Source: Candidatus Heimdallarchaeota archaeon
GTDB lineage: Archaea > Asgardarchaeota > Heimdallarchaeia > JABLTI01
Reading direction: 5' to 3'
Length of the DNA stretch: 43,139 nt
Assembly (NCBI GenBank): GCA_030614005.1
Contig: JAUWKS010000027.1
Span: 1-43,139, forward strand
The position numbers were made by a program, and so were the translations under genes. Positions 35,241 through 43,139 of this stretch are shown piece after piece. Positions within the stretch are counted from its first letter, which is position 1. Every line of letters starts with the position of its first letter. Under the pieces are notes generated by a model, which searched no databases, was not told the DNA's origin, and saw only the letters and a program-made list of their open reading frames with translations.

Positions 35241-36467
35241 ATGTCTGATAAAATGTCCGAACTTCTTAACAACCTGCAATCAAAAGATGCAACGAAGAGA
35301 GTTAAAGCAGCCAAAAATTTAGGCAATTTAGGCGATCGTCGCGCTACTTCTGAATTAATGATTGCTTTGAAAGAATACCCTGATGTAGAAACCCGACTTG
35401 CTACTGCAGAAGCTTTAGGGAAAATTGGTGATAGGGTTGCAACAGAGCTTCTTATTGATATCTTTAAGGGTGATCCTGATAAAAAAGTTAAAACAGCAAT
35501 GTTAATGGCATTAGGTGAACTCGGAGATGATAATGCTTATGATACTTTGCTGGATGCAATTCTAAATGAAAAAATTTTGGCAATTCGTGAAGCAGCCATA
35601 ATTGCGATTGGTAAATTGAATAACAAAGCTGTTGCCGAAGAGCTTCAGAATATTGTCTCTACAGAAAAAAGTACTAAACTAATTGTTGCAGCAATCAAAT
35701 CACTCTATCTTTTGGGCGAAAGAAAAGCTGCACCAATGTTCAAAGAACTATTAGAGTCATCTAATAACCCAACAATCCGAGCAGAAGTTGCTGCGGGTTT
35801 AGGACGAATTGGTGGACGTGATGCATTAACACCACTAGTTGCTACTCTCAAAAAGGAAAAGGATGAAGGTGTTAGAGAATCCATAGTAATCTCTCTTGGC
35901 CGAATAGCTAACACCACCTCAGTAGCTCCACTGATAGATGTTTTGAAAAATGATGAAAGTGCGGTTATCCGAAAAAGAGCTGCTTGGTCTCTTAGACGAA
36001 TCAAAGATAGTCAAATATCAAGTGTTCTTTTGTCTCAATTAGATAAAGAACCTATTGAAGCTGTTAAACAAGAAATTATTGCCTCCCTTGGAAAACACAA
36101 AGAAAGGAAAGCAATAAATGCAATAGTTGATGCTTTAGCAAATTCTAAAGACGATCAAGTTAGACGAGCTGCGGCAATTGCTCTTGGAGACATCAATGAT
36201 AAAAAAGCGGTAGAACCTTTACTTACAACTCTTGAGTCAGATAAATCTGCTGAAGTAAGAAAATATGCAGCCTGGTCTCTTAGCAAATTGAAAAGTATCA
36301 ATTCTAAGGAAATATTAATTGGTTATCTACAAAAAGAAAAGGATGATTTGGTTAAAGAAATGATTCAAACGGCAATCAATGCAATAGATAATGCCATCAA
36401 ACAAGCGGAAGCTGAAGCCGCAAAAGCAGTAAAAAGAGCTAAAAAGGAAGAGTATTATTACTATTGA
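35241..36467 (+). CDS. HEAT-repeat (PBS lyase-type) protein
   Basis: A 408-residue protein made almost entirely of HEAT repeats of about 31-32 residues, about eleven units, with recurring VRxxAAxALGxIGD (for example VRRAAAIALGDINDKKAVEP, VRESIVISLGRIANTTSVAP). The cytoplasmic solenoid probably serves as a scaffold; no catalytic residues are visible. The C terminus is an Ala/Lys/Glu helix ending in a run of Tyr. Copies of this kind occur in many archaea and in Asgard lineages. Confidence 0.88.
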   Translation: MSDKMSELLNNLQSKDATKRVKAAKNLGNLGDRRATSELMIALKEYPDVETRLATAEALGKIGDRVATELLIDIFKGDPDKKVKTAMLMALGELGDDNAYDTLLDAILNEKILAIREAAIIAIGKLNNKAVAEELQNIVSTEKSTKLIVAAIKSLYLLGERKAAPMFKELLESSNNPTIRAEVAAGLGRIGGRDALTPLVATLKKEKDEGVRESIVISLGRIANTTSVAPLIDVLKNDESAVIRKRAAWSLRRIKDSQISSVLLSQLDKEPIEAVKQEIIASLGKHKERKAINAIVDALANSKDDQVRRAAAIALGDINDKKAVEPLLTTLESDKSAEVRKYAAWSLSKLKSINSKEILIGYLQKEKDDLVKEMIQTAINAIDNAIKQAEAEAAKAVKRAKKEEYYYY

Positions 36468-36473
36468 TTTTCC

Positions 36474-36482
36474 TTTTTTTTT
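36474..36482 (+). terminator. T-run after the HEAT-repeat gene
   Basis: A run of nine T immediately downstream of the plus-strand stop, in the 25-nt gap before the end of the convergent hjc gene. Confidence 0.4.
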
Positions 36483-36492
36483 CTATTATTTC

Positions 36493-36936
36493 TTATAGTA
36501 ATTTCTCTTGTTGAAAATCGCCAATCAGTTCTCCAAATGATATACCAACGCTCGATGCGTGTGTAAGGGTTATTTTGTAATTAGTCCCATTGCGTACACT
36601 CATAAGTTGATCAGGAACGTGTAAGAATGAAAATCCTTTGCGACGATTTTTGAACTTTATACCAACATAGGGTTCAAAGCCTATTCTTTTACTAAATACA
36701 AGTAAACCAGTGATTTGCTCCTCACTAATGTATAGGGTATCTTTTCGAATGGTTTTAATTTCGAGAACAAAGAATTTATTTCTCTTAACTGAACCTGCAA
36801 TAAGATCTGGTCTTGGAAGAATTGTGCCTCCTCCAGAAGCCGGAGCACGTAGAACGGCAAACCCTGCTTCCCAGAACATATGTACTAAATCTCTTTCTGC
36901 TTTAACACCACTTGAAGACAAAGATACACCCATCAT
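36493..36936 (-). CDS. hjc: Holliday junction resolvase Hjc
   Basis: A 148-residue archaeal resolvase that cuts four-way DNA junctions in recombination. The nuclease residues are present: Glu in KAERDLVHMF, the RAPASGGG loop, Asp in RPDLIAG, and Glu-x-Lys in LEIKTIR, followed by a conserved Gln (EEQITGL). The frame is open upstream to ATG 37197, which would add 87 N-terminal residues not typical of Hjc. Two ATG codons at 36933 and 36936 give a normal length of about 147-148 residues, and I prefer 36936. No Shine-Dalgarno site is visible for either. It converges on the HEAT gene. Confidence 0.85.
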   Translation of the reverse strand: MMGVSLSSSGVKAERDLVHMFWEAGFAVLRAPASGGGTILPRPDLIAGSVKRNKFFVLEIKTIRKDTLYISEEQITGLLVFSKRIGFEPYVGIKFKNRRKGFSFLHVPDQLMSVRNGTNYKITLTHASSVGISFGELIGDFQQEKLL

Positions 36937-37260
36937 AATGTACAATAATCCAAATAAAAATTCTAGGGAGAGATGGTTAAAGAATTTGTGGGAAATCGTA
37001 TTACCAAAAGTTATATTTGAAATTAGCACGATAAAACTTGTAGTTACATCTTCTATATGTTCAAAGGTTTGATCTAAAAATAGAGAATTGATCTGGAAAG
37101 CGACAGCCCAAAAATCGACCATTGTTTCAGGGAAAACAATGGGGAGCGCGTATGGACGGGCTAATCGCAATCCAGAATGCAGGTGAACAGGTCTCATAAT
37201 GAGACCGGTTTTTTTTGAACAAGGTCTCTCTTGTTACAAGCATGATTTTGGATTGATTAC
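36937..37260. other. Structured intergenic stretch upstream of hjc
   Basis: It contains CCATTGTTT/AAACAATGG (9-bp stem, 6-nt loop, about 37118-37141), then a GC-richer stretch, and the hairpin GGTCTC-ATAAT-GAGACC (37190-37206) followed by GG and eight T (37209-37216). A third copy of GGTCTC lies at 37222-37227 and AACAAG/CTTGTT overlaps it. On the plus strand this has the form of a terminator with no gene in front. An unannotated RNA, or the 5' part of a longer hjc reading, are both possible. Confidence 0.35.
37190..37216 (+). terminator. Hairpin with T8, upstream of hjc
   Basis: GGTCTC, loop ATAAT, GAGACC, then GG and eight T. No plus-strand gene ends here, so what it would terminate is unclear. 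Confidence 0.4.
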
Positions 37261-37980
37261 TTAATTCTCGGCCATTTTCATAACCATAGATACTGCTGAA
37301 ATAACATCTTTAGCTGGAATTCCTTCGCCTCTTTTATAGATCAAAAGTGTGCCTTCGTTAGATATTTGAGCACTGATTTGACTACCTGTTGGAAGGTCAA
37401 TAAAGCCTCTAAAGTAGCGAATGACTCCTTGTCTTCTGTAAATGGTCCATTCAGCGCTGTCTAGAATGTTACCATTTAATTGGATTTGGTTTAATGCTTG
37501 GTTTTCCAGCTCGGATATCTGTACTGTTTTTAGTAAAGCTGCATTCTTGCATAAATTAACCATAGCTGTATCATTTAGATTTACACCATCGAATTCTACT
37601 CCAAGGAGCTCCATTAATGGTGCTAAACCTTTCTTTGTAACCCATGAAGTTCCTCGACATTCGAGGAATTTTTGTTTAGTATGAATAATATATTCACATT
37701 TTCCTTGGGAGTACACTACTTCTGTTGTAAGCTGATCATCTTTCATCCGTTGAACTGTTATTGGTTGACCAATTGTATAATAGACACTTATCATATTGCT
37801 ATCTGTATCTACGTCTGAAAATCCCTCATAATATTTTCTATCTTTAAATACAACTGGGCGTTCTTTCAATTTTCTTACAATCGTTTGTGCGCTTCCTAAA
37901 GATCCACCATTTACATGATATAATCTCAAAGGTAGAACCAAACCACGTGGAATAATTAAACCATTTGTTTGGAGAGCCAT
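37261..37980 (-). CDS. Unknown conserved-looking protein, beta-rich
   Basis: A 239-residue soluble protein without signal peptide or membrane helix. It has alternating strands (MISVYYTIGQPITVQ, CEYIIHTKQKFLECRGTSWV), a Pro-Leu-Met-Glu helix (KKGLAPLMELLGVEF) and a final strand-helix pair (TLLIYKRGEGIPAKDVISAV). I do not recognise the family or any active site. An AGGTGA ribosome site directly precedes ATG 37980. The gene has a plausible promoter and leader hairpin (see 38008-38070). Confidence 0.6.
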   Translation of the reverse strand: MALQTNGLIIPRGLVLPLRLYHVNGGSLGSAQTIVRKLKERPVVFKDRKYYEGFSDVDTDSNMISVYYTIGQPITVQRMKDDQLTTEVVYSQGKCEYIIHTKQKFLECRGTSWVTKKGLAPLMELLGVEFDGVNLNDTAMVNLCKNAALLKTVQISELENQALNQIQLNGNILDSAEWTIYRRQGVIRYFRGFIDLPTGSQISAQISNEGTLLIYKRGEGIPAKDVISAVSMVMKMAEN

Positions 37981-38007
37981 TATTTCACCTTGCTTTAAAT
38001 TCAGAGG

Positions 38008-38031
38008 GTCCCTAGCTGACCTCTGTTTCTA
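38008..38031 (-). promoter_or_regulatory. Leader hairpin of the unknown protein gene
   Basis: CAGAGGGTC and GACCTCTG pair over eight bases with one bulged G and a loop CCTAGCT. On the minus strand it lies between a TATA-like box (complement of TATAAACTTT, 38061-38070) and the ribosome site, so it would be at the very 5' end of the mRNA. Confidence 0.4.
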
Positions 38032-38216
38032 TTGGAATCAAACTTATGTGGTTCTCCCTTTATAAACTTTACTTACCTCACCTTCCATTGGAACCTCTTT
38101 CTGATATTAATAGTAGAAAAAGAGAAGGAGCAGTAAACTGGAGAATATGAGTTAAAAAGGTAAAAGGACAACCTTAAATCAATGAATGTACCAAACATAT
38201 TAGTGAGGAATTTATA

Positions 38217-39383
38217 ATGGCTATCAAAAAACTCCAAGGGTTGAAAGTAGGACGATTAATAGTACTAATATTGTTAATTGGCATTCCTTTAGCATTTATC
38301 TTAATGGTTGTTGGATCGGAACTTGGTTGGTTCGGACCGATATTAACTTGGGAAATGTTTACCTATATTGGAACTACAGACATCGCTTTCTTACCTGAAG
38401 GTTGGGCGAAATTTTTCGTTTGGTTTGGTGCTCCAGTATTCTTTAGCATACCTTGGGTAACTTTTCTCTTCATCGATAAAGATCGAGTAGGAGAAACTTT
38501 TGACAATATGGGTAGAGCTCTAAGAAGAGTGAGCATTGGTTTAAATATATTCTATAGTATGAATACAATTTTCATATTTATCTTCTTCATTTTACCATTC
38601 GGCTCACCAGCAATAGCTGTCTTTGCAGCATTTGGTCTTGTTCCCTGGTTAGTTAAAAAGAAAACTGAGGTGAAAATGCCTTGGTGGATTGCAATAATTC
38701 CAGGATTAATATTAGCTGCAATACCAATTGTACTATCCATTGGTTATTATGCTAACTATGCACAAGTATGGTCTGGAATTTGGAATACTTGGACTGGTGC
38801 TGGAGAAGGTGTCGGAGATACACTCTTAGAACAATTTGGTATGATTCATTATCTATACGGTTTTGGTTATTCTGTTGCTATTGGAGCAGTAGTAGCCGGT
38901 TTCTTTTCTTTCATATATGAAGGAGCATCCCAAGTGGATCGACATAGTCAGAGACCAAAAGGTTTTCTCTATATCGTAGAATTTGCTGTTGGTGCTGGTA
39001 TATTAGCACTTTATTTGGCATTGCCAATGAATGATACTCGAGATATTGTCTTCTACGTGATAAGTGGTATTGCAATTAGTGTAGGAGTACTAGAATTTCT
39101 ATTACGTTGGTTTAAGAAAGTCAAACGAACAGATAGAAACAATGTGCCAATCGGTGCATATGTTATGTTGCCTCTTTTCATTGGGGTCGATTTAATTCGA
39201 ACAGGAAAAGTTGGTGCAATAAGAAATCATGCACTTACAGTAGCATTAGCATTAGTGTGTGTAATATATCTCATCTTATTCATTATGGCGTATTCATTTG
39301 CCGGAGACGCTTACCCATCTCGTTGGAGCAAATCTGGTGAAGATGACGACGACGACGATGATGACGATTCGGATGAAGAGTAG
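38217..39383 (+). CDS. Multi-pass membrane protein with acidic tail, unknown
   Basis: A 388-residue membrane protein with about nine or ten helices, for example LIVLILLIGIPLAFILMVVG, WWIAIIPGLILAAIPIVLSI and ALTVALALVCVIYLILFIMA. The C terminus is a run of Asp (DDDDDDDDSDEE), like the acidic tail of the longin-like protein earlier in this window. No transporter signature is recognisable. GTGAGG lies upstream of ATG 38217, and CAACCTTAAATC near 38169 may be the TATA box. Confidence 0.6.
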   Translation: MAIKKLQGLKVGRLIVLILLIGIPLAFILMVVGSELGWFGPILTWEMFTYIGTTDIAFLPEGWAKFFVWFGAPVFFSIPWVTFLFIDKDRVGETFDNMGRALRRVSIGLNIFYSMNTIFIFIFFILPFGSPAIAVFAAFGLVPWLVKKKTEVKMPWWIAIIPGLILAAIPIVLSIGYYANYAQVWSGIWNTWTGAGEGVGDTLLEQFGMIHYLYGFGYSVAIGAVVAGFFSFIYEGASQVDRHSQRPKGFLYIVEFAVGAGILALYLALPMNDTRDIVFYVISGIAISVGVLEFLLRWFKKVKRTDRNNVPIGAYVMLPLFIGVDLIRTGKVGAIRNHALTVALALVCVIYLILFIMAYSFAGDAYPSRWSKSGEDDDDDDDDDSDEE

Positions 39384-39412
39384 GTAATATACCTAACTCT
39401 TCGAACTTTTCT
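39381..39412 (+). terminator. Possible terminator after the membrane protein
   Basis: TAGGT-AATAT-ACCTA (39381-39395) overlaps the stop codon and is followed by a T-rich tract. The stem is short. Confidence 0.3.
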
Positions 39413-39484
39413 TTTTAACTATGGAAAAATAGTTATTTAGCTTGTATTGTTATTCTTTTCTAGTAGATTTCTTGAGGTTGTTAA

Positions 39485-40975
39485 GTGGAAAAGAATAGCT
39501 GGATTACTTTATACAAAAAGTCAATTGGCGAAGTTGCTTTAAATTTGCCCAATCTTAAAGGCATACTCGTTGGATTGAATGTCAATGTTGATGCAATTCT
39601 TTTTGTTACCCCTGAGTTAATTTCACAGTTAATAAAAAAGTTAGAAATTGATCCAAATGACCTTGTCCAAAGAATAAAAGAATGGAAAGGAATAATTGAA
39701 ACACCAAGTGATTTTGTAACCGGTTTATGTGGTTGTTTTTCTAGAGGTAAAGCGAGTGAATGGATAATTCAAAATAAAAAAACATATGATTACCTATTAC
39801 AAAATCTCCCCCTTGATACTAAATTACGGATGGGTGGAAATGCAGGTATAATGTCTGAAACATTGGCTCAAATTGATATACCAAATGTTTATGTTCATGC
39901 AGTTTCCCTTTCGAAAGAACTACGAGAACTGTTCTCTGATAAACAAAATGTCAAAATACCTGTCTTAGCAGCTACTAAACAAATAACATTTAAACACCCC
40001 AAGACGGCAGAATCGGAGAATGAAGATTTGTATTTACATATTATATCCGAATTTGATAAAGGGGATGAATTACAGCTTACTAATACTATCAATTGGAAAT
40101 GCCCTCGAGATAATCGTTTCATTGCAACATTTGATCCTCCAAATTCTAAATTAGATTTAATCAAAGGATTCGAATATGGGATAGATGTTTTAGCCAGTAA
40201 ATGTGATGGATTTATCATTTCTGGTTTTCATATGCTTGAATTCAAGGATAATGGAATTGAGGGTATTCGCGAAAAAATAATTAATATTCTTGATTTATTG
40301 TCCCAAGCAAAAAAAGCAAATCCAAAACTCGTTTTACAATTAGAGTTGTGTAGTACCAAAAATAAAGAAATTTTGAAACAATTGATTTTTCTTTCAAAAG
40401 AAAAGAATATTTGGGATAGCTTAAGTTGTAATGAAAGAGAGCTTGGTGAAATACTAGAAATAATAGGTTATAGAAAATTAGCAAAAGTAATAAAACAACA
40501 TTGTAACCAAAGAGATGTTATTGATGGGTGCTTGGAAGTTTCAAAAAACTTGAAGCTAAAAAGACTTCATTTACATGAATTTGGTTGTTATATACTGCTT
40601 GCAGATAAGGAGCAGTTTGAAGCACCCGAAAATTTGACACAAGCATTGCTTTTTTCAGCTCTACTAACAGCTTTCAGAGCAAGTACAGGTGAGAATTTAG
40701 CTCTAAAAAAGGTCAAAGAGAAATTGGATGATTTACTATTTGATTTCAATATATCTAACCAATTTATCCAGATAGCTGAATATTTGGATGAAAGGTATTC
40801 AATAGATAAAATTGAATTTATGAAAAATGGTCGAATAATAATTGATAATTATCATTTAGTAGCCATACCAACAATTCTTATTGATCAACCTCGAATTACA
40901 GTTGGATTAGGAGATACTGTATCATCAACAGCTTTAGCTGCTCAACTTGCACTGCAGAAAACTGATTTGGGATAA
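39485..40975 (+). CDS. ADP-dependent sugar kinase (glucokinase/phosphofructokinase family)
   Basis: A 496-residue archaeal ADP-dependent kinase of the ribokinase-like fold. It uses ADP instead of ATP to phosphorylate glucose or fructose-6-phosphate in modified glycolysis. Visible motifs: LVGLNVNVDAILFV near residue 28, LRMGGNAGIMSETLA near 117 (sugar-binding GGNA), IISGFHML near 247, and the catalytic GLGDTVSSTALA near 475 (the GxGD base Asp). Length is slightly longer than known enzymes (about 450-470). Which sugar is used cannot be said from motifs alone. The start is GTG 39485 with GAGGTTG upstream. Confidence 0.87.
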   Translation: MEKNSWITLYKKSIGEVALNLPNLKGILVGLNVNVDAILFVTPELISQLIKKLEIDPNDLVQRIKEWKGIIETPSDFVTGLCGCFSRGKASEWIIQNKKTYDYLLQNLPLDTKLRMGGNAGIMSETLAQIDIPNVYVHAVSLSKELRELFSDKQNVKIPVLAATKQITFKHPKTAESENEDLYLHIISEFDKGDELQLTNTINWKCPRDNRFIATFDPPNSKLDLIKGFEYGIDVLASKCDGFIISGFHMLEFKDNGIEGIREKIINILDLLSQAKKANPKLVLQLELCSTKNKEILKQLIFLSKEKNIWDSLSCNERELGEILEIIGYRKLAKVIKQHCNQRDVIDGCLEVSKNLKLKRLHLHEFGCYILLADKEQFEAPENLTQALLFSALLTAFRASTGENLALKKVKEKLDDLLFDFNISNQFIQIAEYLDERYSIDKIEFMKNGRIIIDNYHLVAIPTILIDQPRITVGLGDTVSSTALAAQLALQKTDLG

Positions 40976-41164
40976 AATTACATCTAATCGATCATTTGCC
41001 TACCATTTTATGGCATTTAACCGATTTTAAGCACAATTCTAAGAAACTACAATAGCTTTTTTAGTACAATTTATTCAAAAAAAGAAAACATAGTCCAGTA
41101 ATGTTATGTCAATATTATTTACTCTTTTATTAGCTGAGAAGAGAAGATACATAGGTGTTAAATA

Positions 41165-41674
41165 ATGCAACATCATAGCCCAGAACAAGATATTAAAATT
41201 GTAGTTACAGGACCTTATAATGCAGGGAAATCTGAATTTGTACAACGTTTTGGTGATAAACCAATCAATGTAGCAGTAAATGGTACAACAGTCGGAATGG
41301 ACTTTACTCATGAAATGATTGATGATTTTCATGTGCACATTTTTGGCACACCAGGTCAAGACCACTTCAAAGATGTACAACAGTGTGTAGCGAAGGGCGC
41401 TGCAGGTATAATTATGGTCGTTGATAGTTCTGATCCAGCTACTTTTGGGCAAGTTGAAACACTCACAAAGAGAATAAAAGCCGTATGTGGTCGTGTTCCA
41501 ATAATCATTTGTGCAAATAAGCAAGATAAAACTGGAGCAATTGCTCCAGAAAAAATCAAGCAAATGATTGGGTTCAAAGGAAAAGTAATCGGAACGTCTG
41601 CAGTTAGTGGAGCCGGAACGAAAACATCTATTGTCGAGGTCTTAAAACAAATTCGTAAAGAAAAAGGGATGTAG
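41165..41674 (+). CDS. Small GTPase of Ras/Arf-like type
   Basis: A 169-residue GTPase with all five G motifs: G1 TGPYNAGKSEF, G2 Thr in NGTTVGMDF, G3 FGTPGQDHF, G4 CANKQDKTG and G5 TSAVSG. G3 has GTPGQ in place of the usual DTAGQ, so the Asp that contacts Mg through water is changed, as in some bacterial and Asgard GTPases. There is no C-terminal Cys for prenylation and no N-terminal Gly for myristoylation. Expansion of such GTPases is typical of Asgard archaea. AGGTG lies 8 nt before ATG 41165. Confidence 0.88.
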   Translation: MQHHSPEQDIKIVVTGPYNAGKSEFVQRFGDKPINVAVNGTTVGMDFTHEMIDDFHVHIFGTPGQDHFKDVQQCVAKGAAGIIMVVDSSDPATFGQVETLTKRIKAVCGRVPIIICANKQDKTGAIAPEKIKQMIGFKGKVIGTSAVSGAGTKTSIVEVLKQIRKEKGM

Positions 41675-41784
41675 CAAGTTTTTCAAAACATTTTACCATC
41701 CCAAATTTTTTTTCTTTCATAGACTAACTGATTTTTGAAAAAATAGAATAAAAAAGCAAATGAGTTCATCATCATTTACTTTAT

Positions 41785-42777
41785 CTAATAGTATAGCACT
41801 TTTTCAGGATCAATTTTAGCGTCATCGTGGACTTCCCAAACAATTTTCTTTTGTCTTTTCTTGGACGACTCGAAGATTTTATCTTCTTCTTCTAATTGTT
41901 TCATATGGGCTTTCAGTGTTAAATCTTGTACTAGATATTTCCACGGCTTATACCATTCAATACCTAAACTGAGATTTACTTCTTCTCGTATTTCCTCAAA
42001 TGTGCTTGCACCATTGGTTGTGAGAGTTACTAAAATCGTCTCTTCAAAATTATTATGTGTGCTGAGTGCTTGTTTTATTAATTCTTTAGCCTGCCCCCCA
42101 AGATAAGCACCATCGTAAGCTGGACAAAGCATATCAATATTTGCTCGAGAGATAAATGCTAAAGCTTTCTCTCTTTCAGCGGCACTGCCAGTGAGATCAA
42201 TCAAATAATTACTGAAGCTCATTGGGTAGATGTAGATTTCTGCACCAGCAAAAATTGCCTTTTGTTTTGAACTGAAAAACATTGAATGACCAGCACTAAA
42301 TCCAGGATAACAGACAGTGAAGATTGTTGTTTCTCCTAATTGGAATTTATCACTATCATCAAAAACAGCGTGTGGTTTTACTCCCTTTAACCTTTCCCAG
42401 GGTTCATAGGAAAATTTGCCACCTTTTTTATTTGGTTCAAAGTGTTTCTCAGGAAGATACAAATAGGGTTTTCTGATAGTATCCTCGGCGTCTTTATGAC
42501 AAACTAATTCAGCTTTAGGAAACATTTGCTTTAATTTCACAGCACCACCGATTGCATCATGGTGCTCTCGAGTAAGGAAAATATATTTCACATCTTTAGC
42601 TTTTCTTCCAGCATGATCAATACATTCACCAATTTCATGCTGAATCGTGTTGCGGATGCCTGTATCAATAATGGCTATTTTTTCATCCATTACTATGTAA
42701 ACTGCATTTCTTTCCCCTCCAGGACCGTGCTCACCATACACATTCCAAATGCCATCATTAATTTCATTAAATGTCAT
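41785..42777 (-). CDS. Metallo-beta-lactamase fold protein with degenerate metal site
   Basis: A 330-residue MBL-fold protein with a LACTB2/winged-helix-like C terminus (TFEEIREEVNLSLG). The strands NAVYIVMDEKIAIIDTGIRN and the loop are typical. However, the HxHxDH motif reads TREHHDAIGG (residues 69-78): the first His is Arg and the third is Ala, leaving His72 and Asp74. GHS is kept (SAGHSMFF), but the bridging Asp is Ala in IFAGAEI and the last His loop is PAYDGA. So the normal di-metal site cannot form as in active enzymes. It may be a binding or regulatory protein. AGGTG lies 13 nt before ATG 42777. Confidence 0.8.
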   Translation of the reverse strand: MTFNEINDGIWNVYGEHGPGGERNAVYIVMDEKIAIIDTGIRNTIQHEIGECIDHAGRKAKDVKYIFLTREHHDAIGGAVKLKQMFPKAELVCHKDAEDTIRKPYLYLPEKHFEPNKKGGKFSYEPWERLKGVKPHAVFDDSDKFQLGETTIFTVCYPGFSAGHSMFFSSKQKAIFAGAEIYIYPMSFSNYLIDLTGSAAEREKALAFISRANIDMLCPAYDGAYLGGQAKELIKQALSTHNNFEETILVTLTTNGASTFEEIREEVNLSLGIEWYKPWKYLVQDLTLKAHMKQLEEEDKIFESSKKRQKKIVWEVHDDAKIDPEKVLYY

Positions 42778-43139
42778 TACTAATTACAACACCTATGATT
42801 AATTATTCTTTTAGAAACTATTTGTTCTTGAAATAATTGGAATCTTCTCAAATACACACAAAAGATGACATAAATGTTTCACACATAGCGAAATATTTGC
42901 TCTTCTTTTGTATGATTAGTTTCTAGATATAATTATAATACATTACATAGTATTTATTCCTTTTCAAAAGAAAAATTCTCCACCTACACCAAAATCTAAT
43001 TTTAAACAAAAGGATCGATGTAATAGAGGGATTTTCTTTATACGGTATACTGCACAGTATAACAAAAAACGTTTTTATATTTTCTATCCTACTAAAAATT
43101 CATGGTATTAATTGAACTCAATCAAAAATGATTGATTTA
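42778..43139. other. Intergenic region to the window end
   Basis: About 360 nt without a convincing gene. It has the palindrome at 43046-43061 and a possible TATA stretch TTTTTATATTTT around 43071. A short ATG frame near 43100 stops after nine codons. Confidence 0.4.
43046..43061. promoter_or_regulatory. Perfect palindrome, probable operator
   Basis: TATACTG (43046-43052), CA, CAGTATA (43055-43061) is a perfect 7+2+7 inverted repeat next to a TATA-like tract. It probably belongs to a gene beyond the window end. Confidence 0.45.

Noticed and set aside
36710..37072. Plus-strand frame of 120 codons opposite hjc
   Set aside because: It lies antisense to the Hjc catalytic region, has no ribosome site and no recognisable domain.
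41075..41563. Minus-strand frame over the small GTPase
   Set aside because: It is the antisense of a gene with all five G motifs and has a Cys/Phe-rich composition unlike real proteins here.

Overview
The window is AT-rich, densely coded archaeal DNA, most likely from an Asgard archaeon. The Heimdallarchaeia side is a guess that rests on gene content, not on a marker tree. Archaeal markers are an archaeal-type DnaG primase, aIF5A with a hypusination loop, the Holliday junction resolvase Hjc, an ADP-dependent sugar kinase, TATA-like promoters and T-rich gene ends. The Asgard leaning comes from a Ras/Arf-like small GTPase, a longin-like domain fused to membrane helices, and many large proteins with eukaryote-like repeats (TPR, HEAT, tandem winged helices). 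Start codons are often TTG or GTG. A Shine-Dalgarno core GGTG or GGAGG lies 5-13 nt upstream of many starts, and it corrects several start sites.

Layout. 1-435: a probable structured RNA (about 285 nt, closed by a perfect 17-bp terminal stem), then a HAD phosphatase. 1395-5453: a compact four-gene group 3b [NiFe] hydrogenase operon (beta Fe-S, gamma flavoprotein, delta small, alpha large), ending in a hairpin terminator. 5627-8083: a multi-pass M48 protease, convergent with a 965-residue receptor-like protein (8177-11074) with an extracellular PPC-like part, one membrane helix, a coiled coil and cytoplasmic winged helices. 11354-16517: aIF5A, a small AbrB/ACT-like protein, a longin-like membrane protein, a large acidic membrane protein and an orphan complex I 30-kDa-like protein. 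16802-22670: a small Zn protein, an unknown helical protein, an M20 peptidase, a membrane protein, a TPR solenoid and a zinc ribbon. 22835-27281: cysteine desulfurase, a Lon-like AAA+ ATPase without protease domain, and dnaG split into two overlapping frames. 27979-34977: a DUF2207 protein, two RDD membrane proteins, an MFS gene broken by one stop codon, an AhpD-like protein, a membrane/winged-helix/zinc-ribbon protein and a GNAT. 35241-42777: HEAT-repeat protein, Hjc, unknown protein, membrane protein, ADP-dependent sugar kinase, small GTPase and a degenerate metallo-beta-lactamase.

How the genes work together. Only the hydrogenase genes form an evident multi-gene operon with one job: reversible exchange of electrons between H2 and NAD(P)H. 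Most other genes look like single transcription units. Convergent pairs are separated by hairpin terminators with T-runs. I found no tRNA, rRNA, CRISPR array, insertion sequence or integrase. The observations most worth following are the split dnaG with an RS/RD-rich linker, the PPC/coiled-coil/winged-helix receptor with UFL1-like layout, the inactivated-looking MBL protein, the terminal-stem RNA, and three near-perfect palindromes at promoter-like positions.
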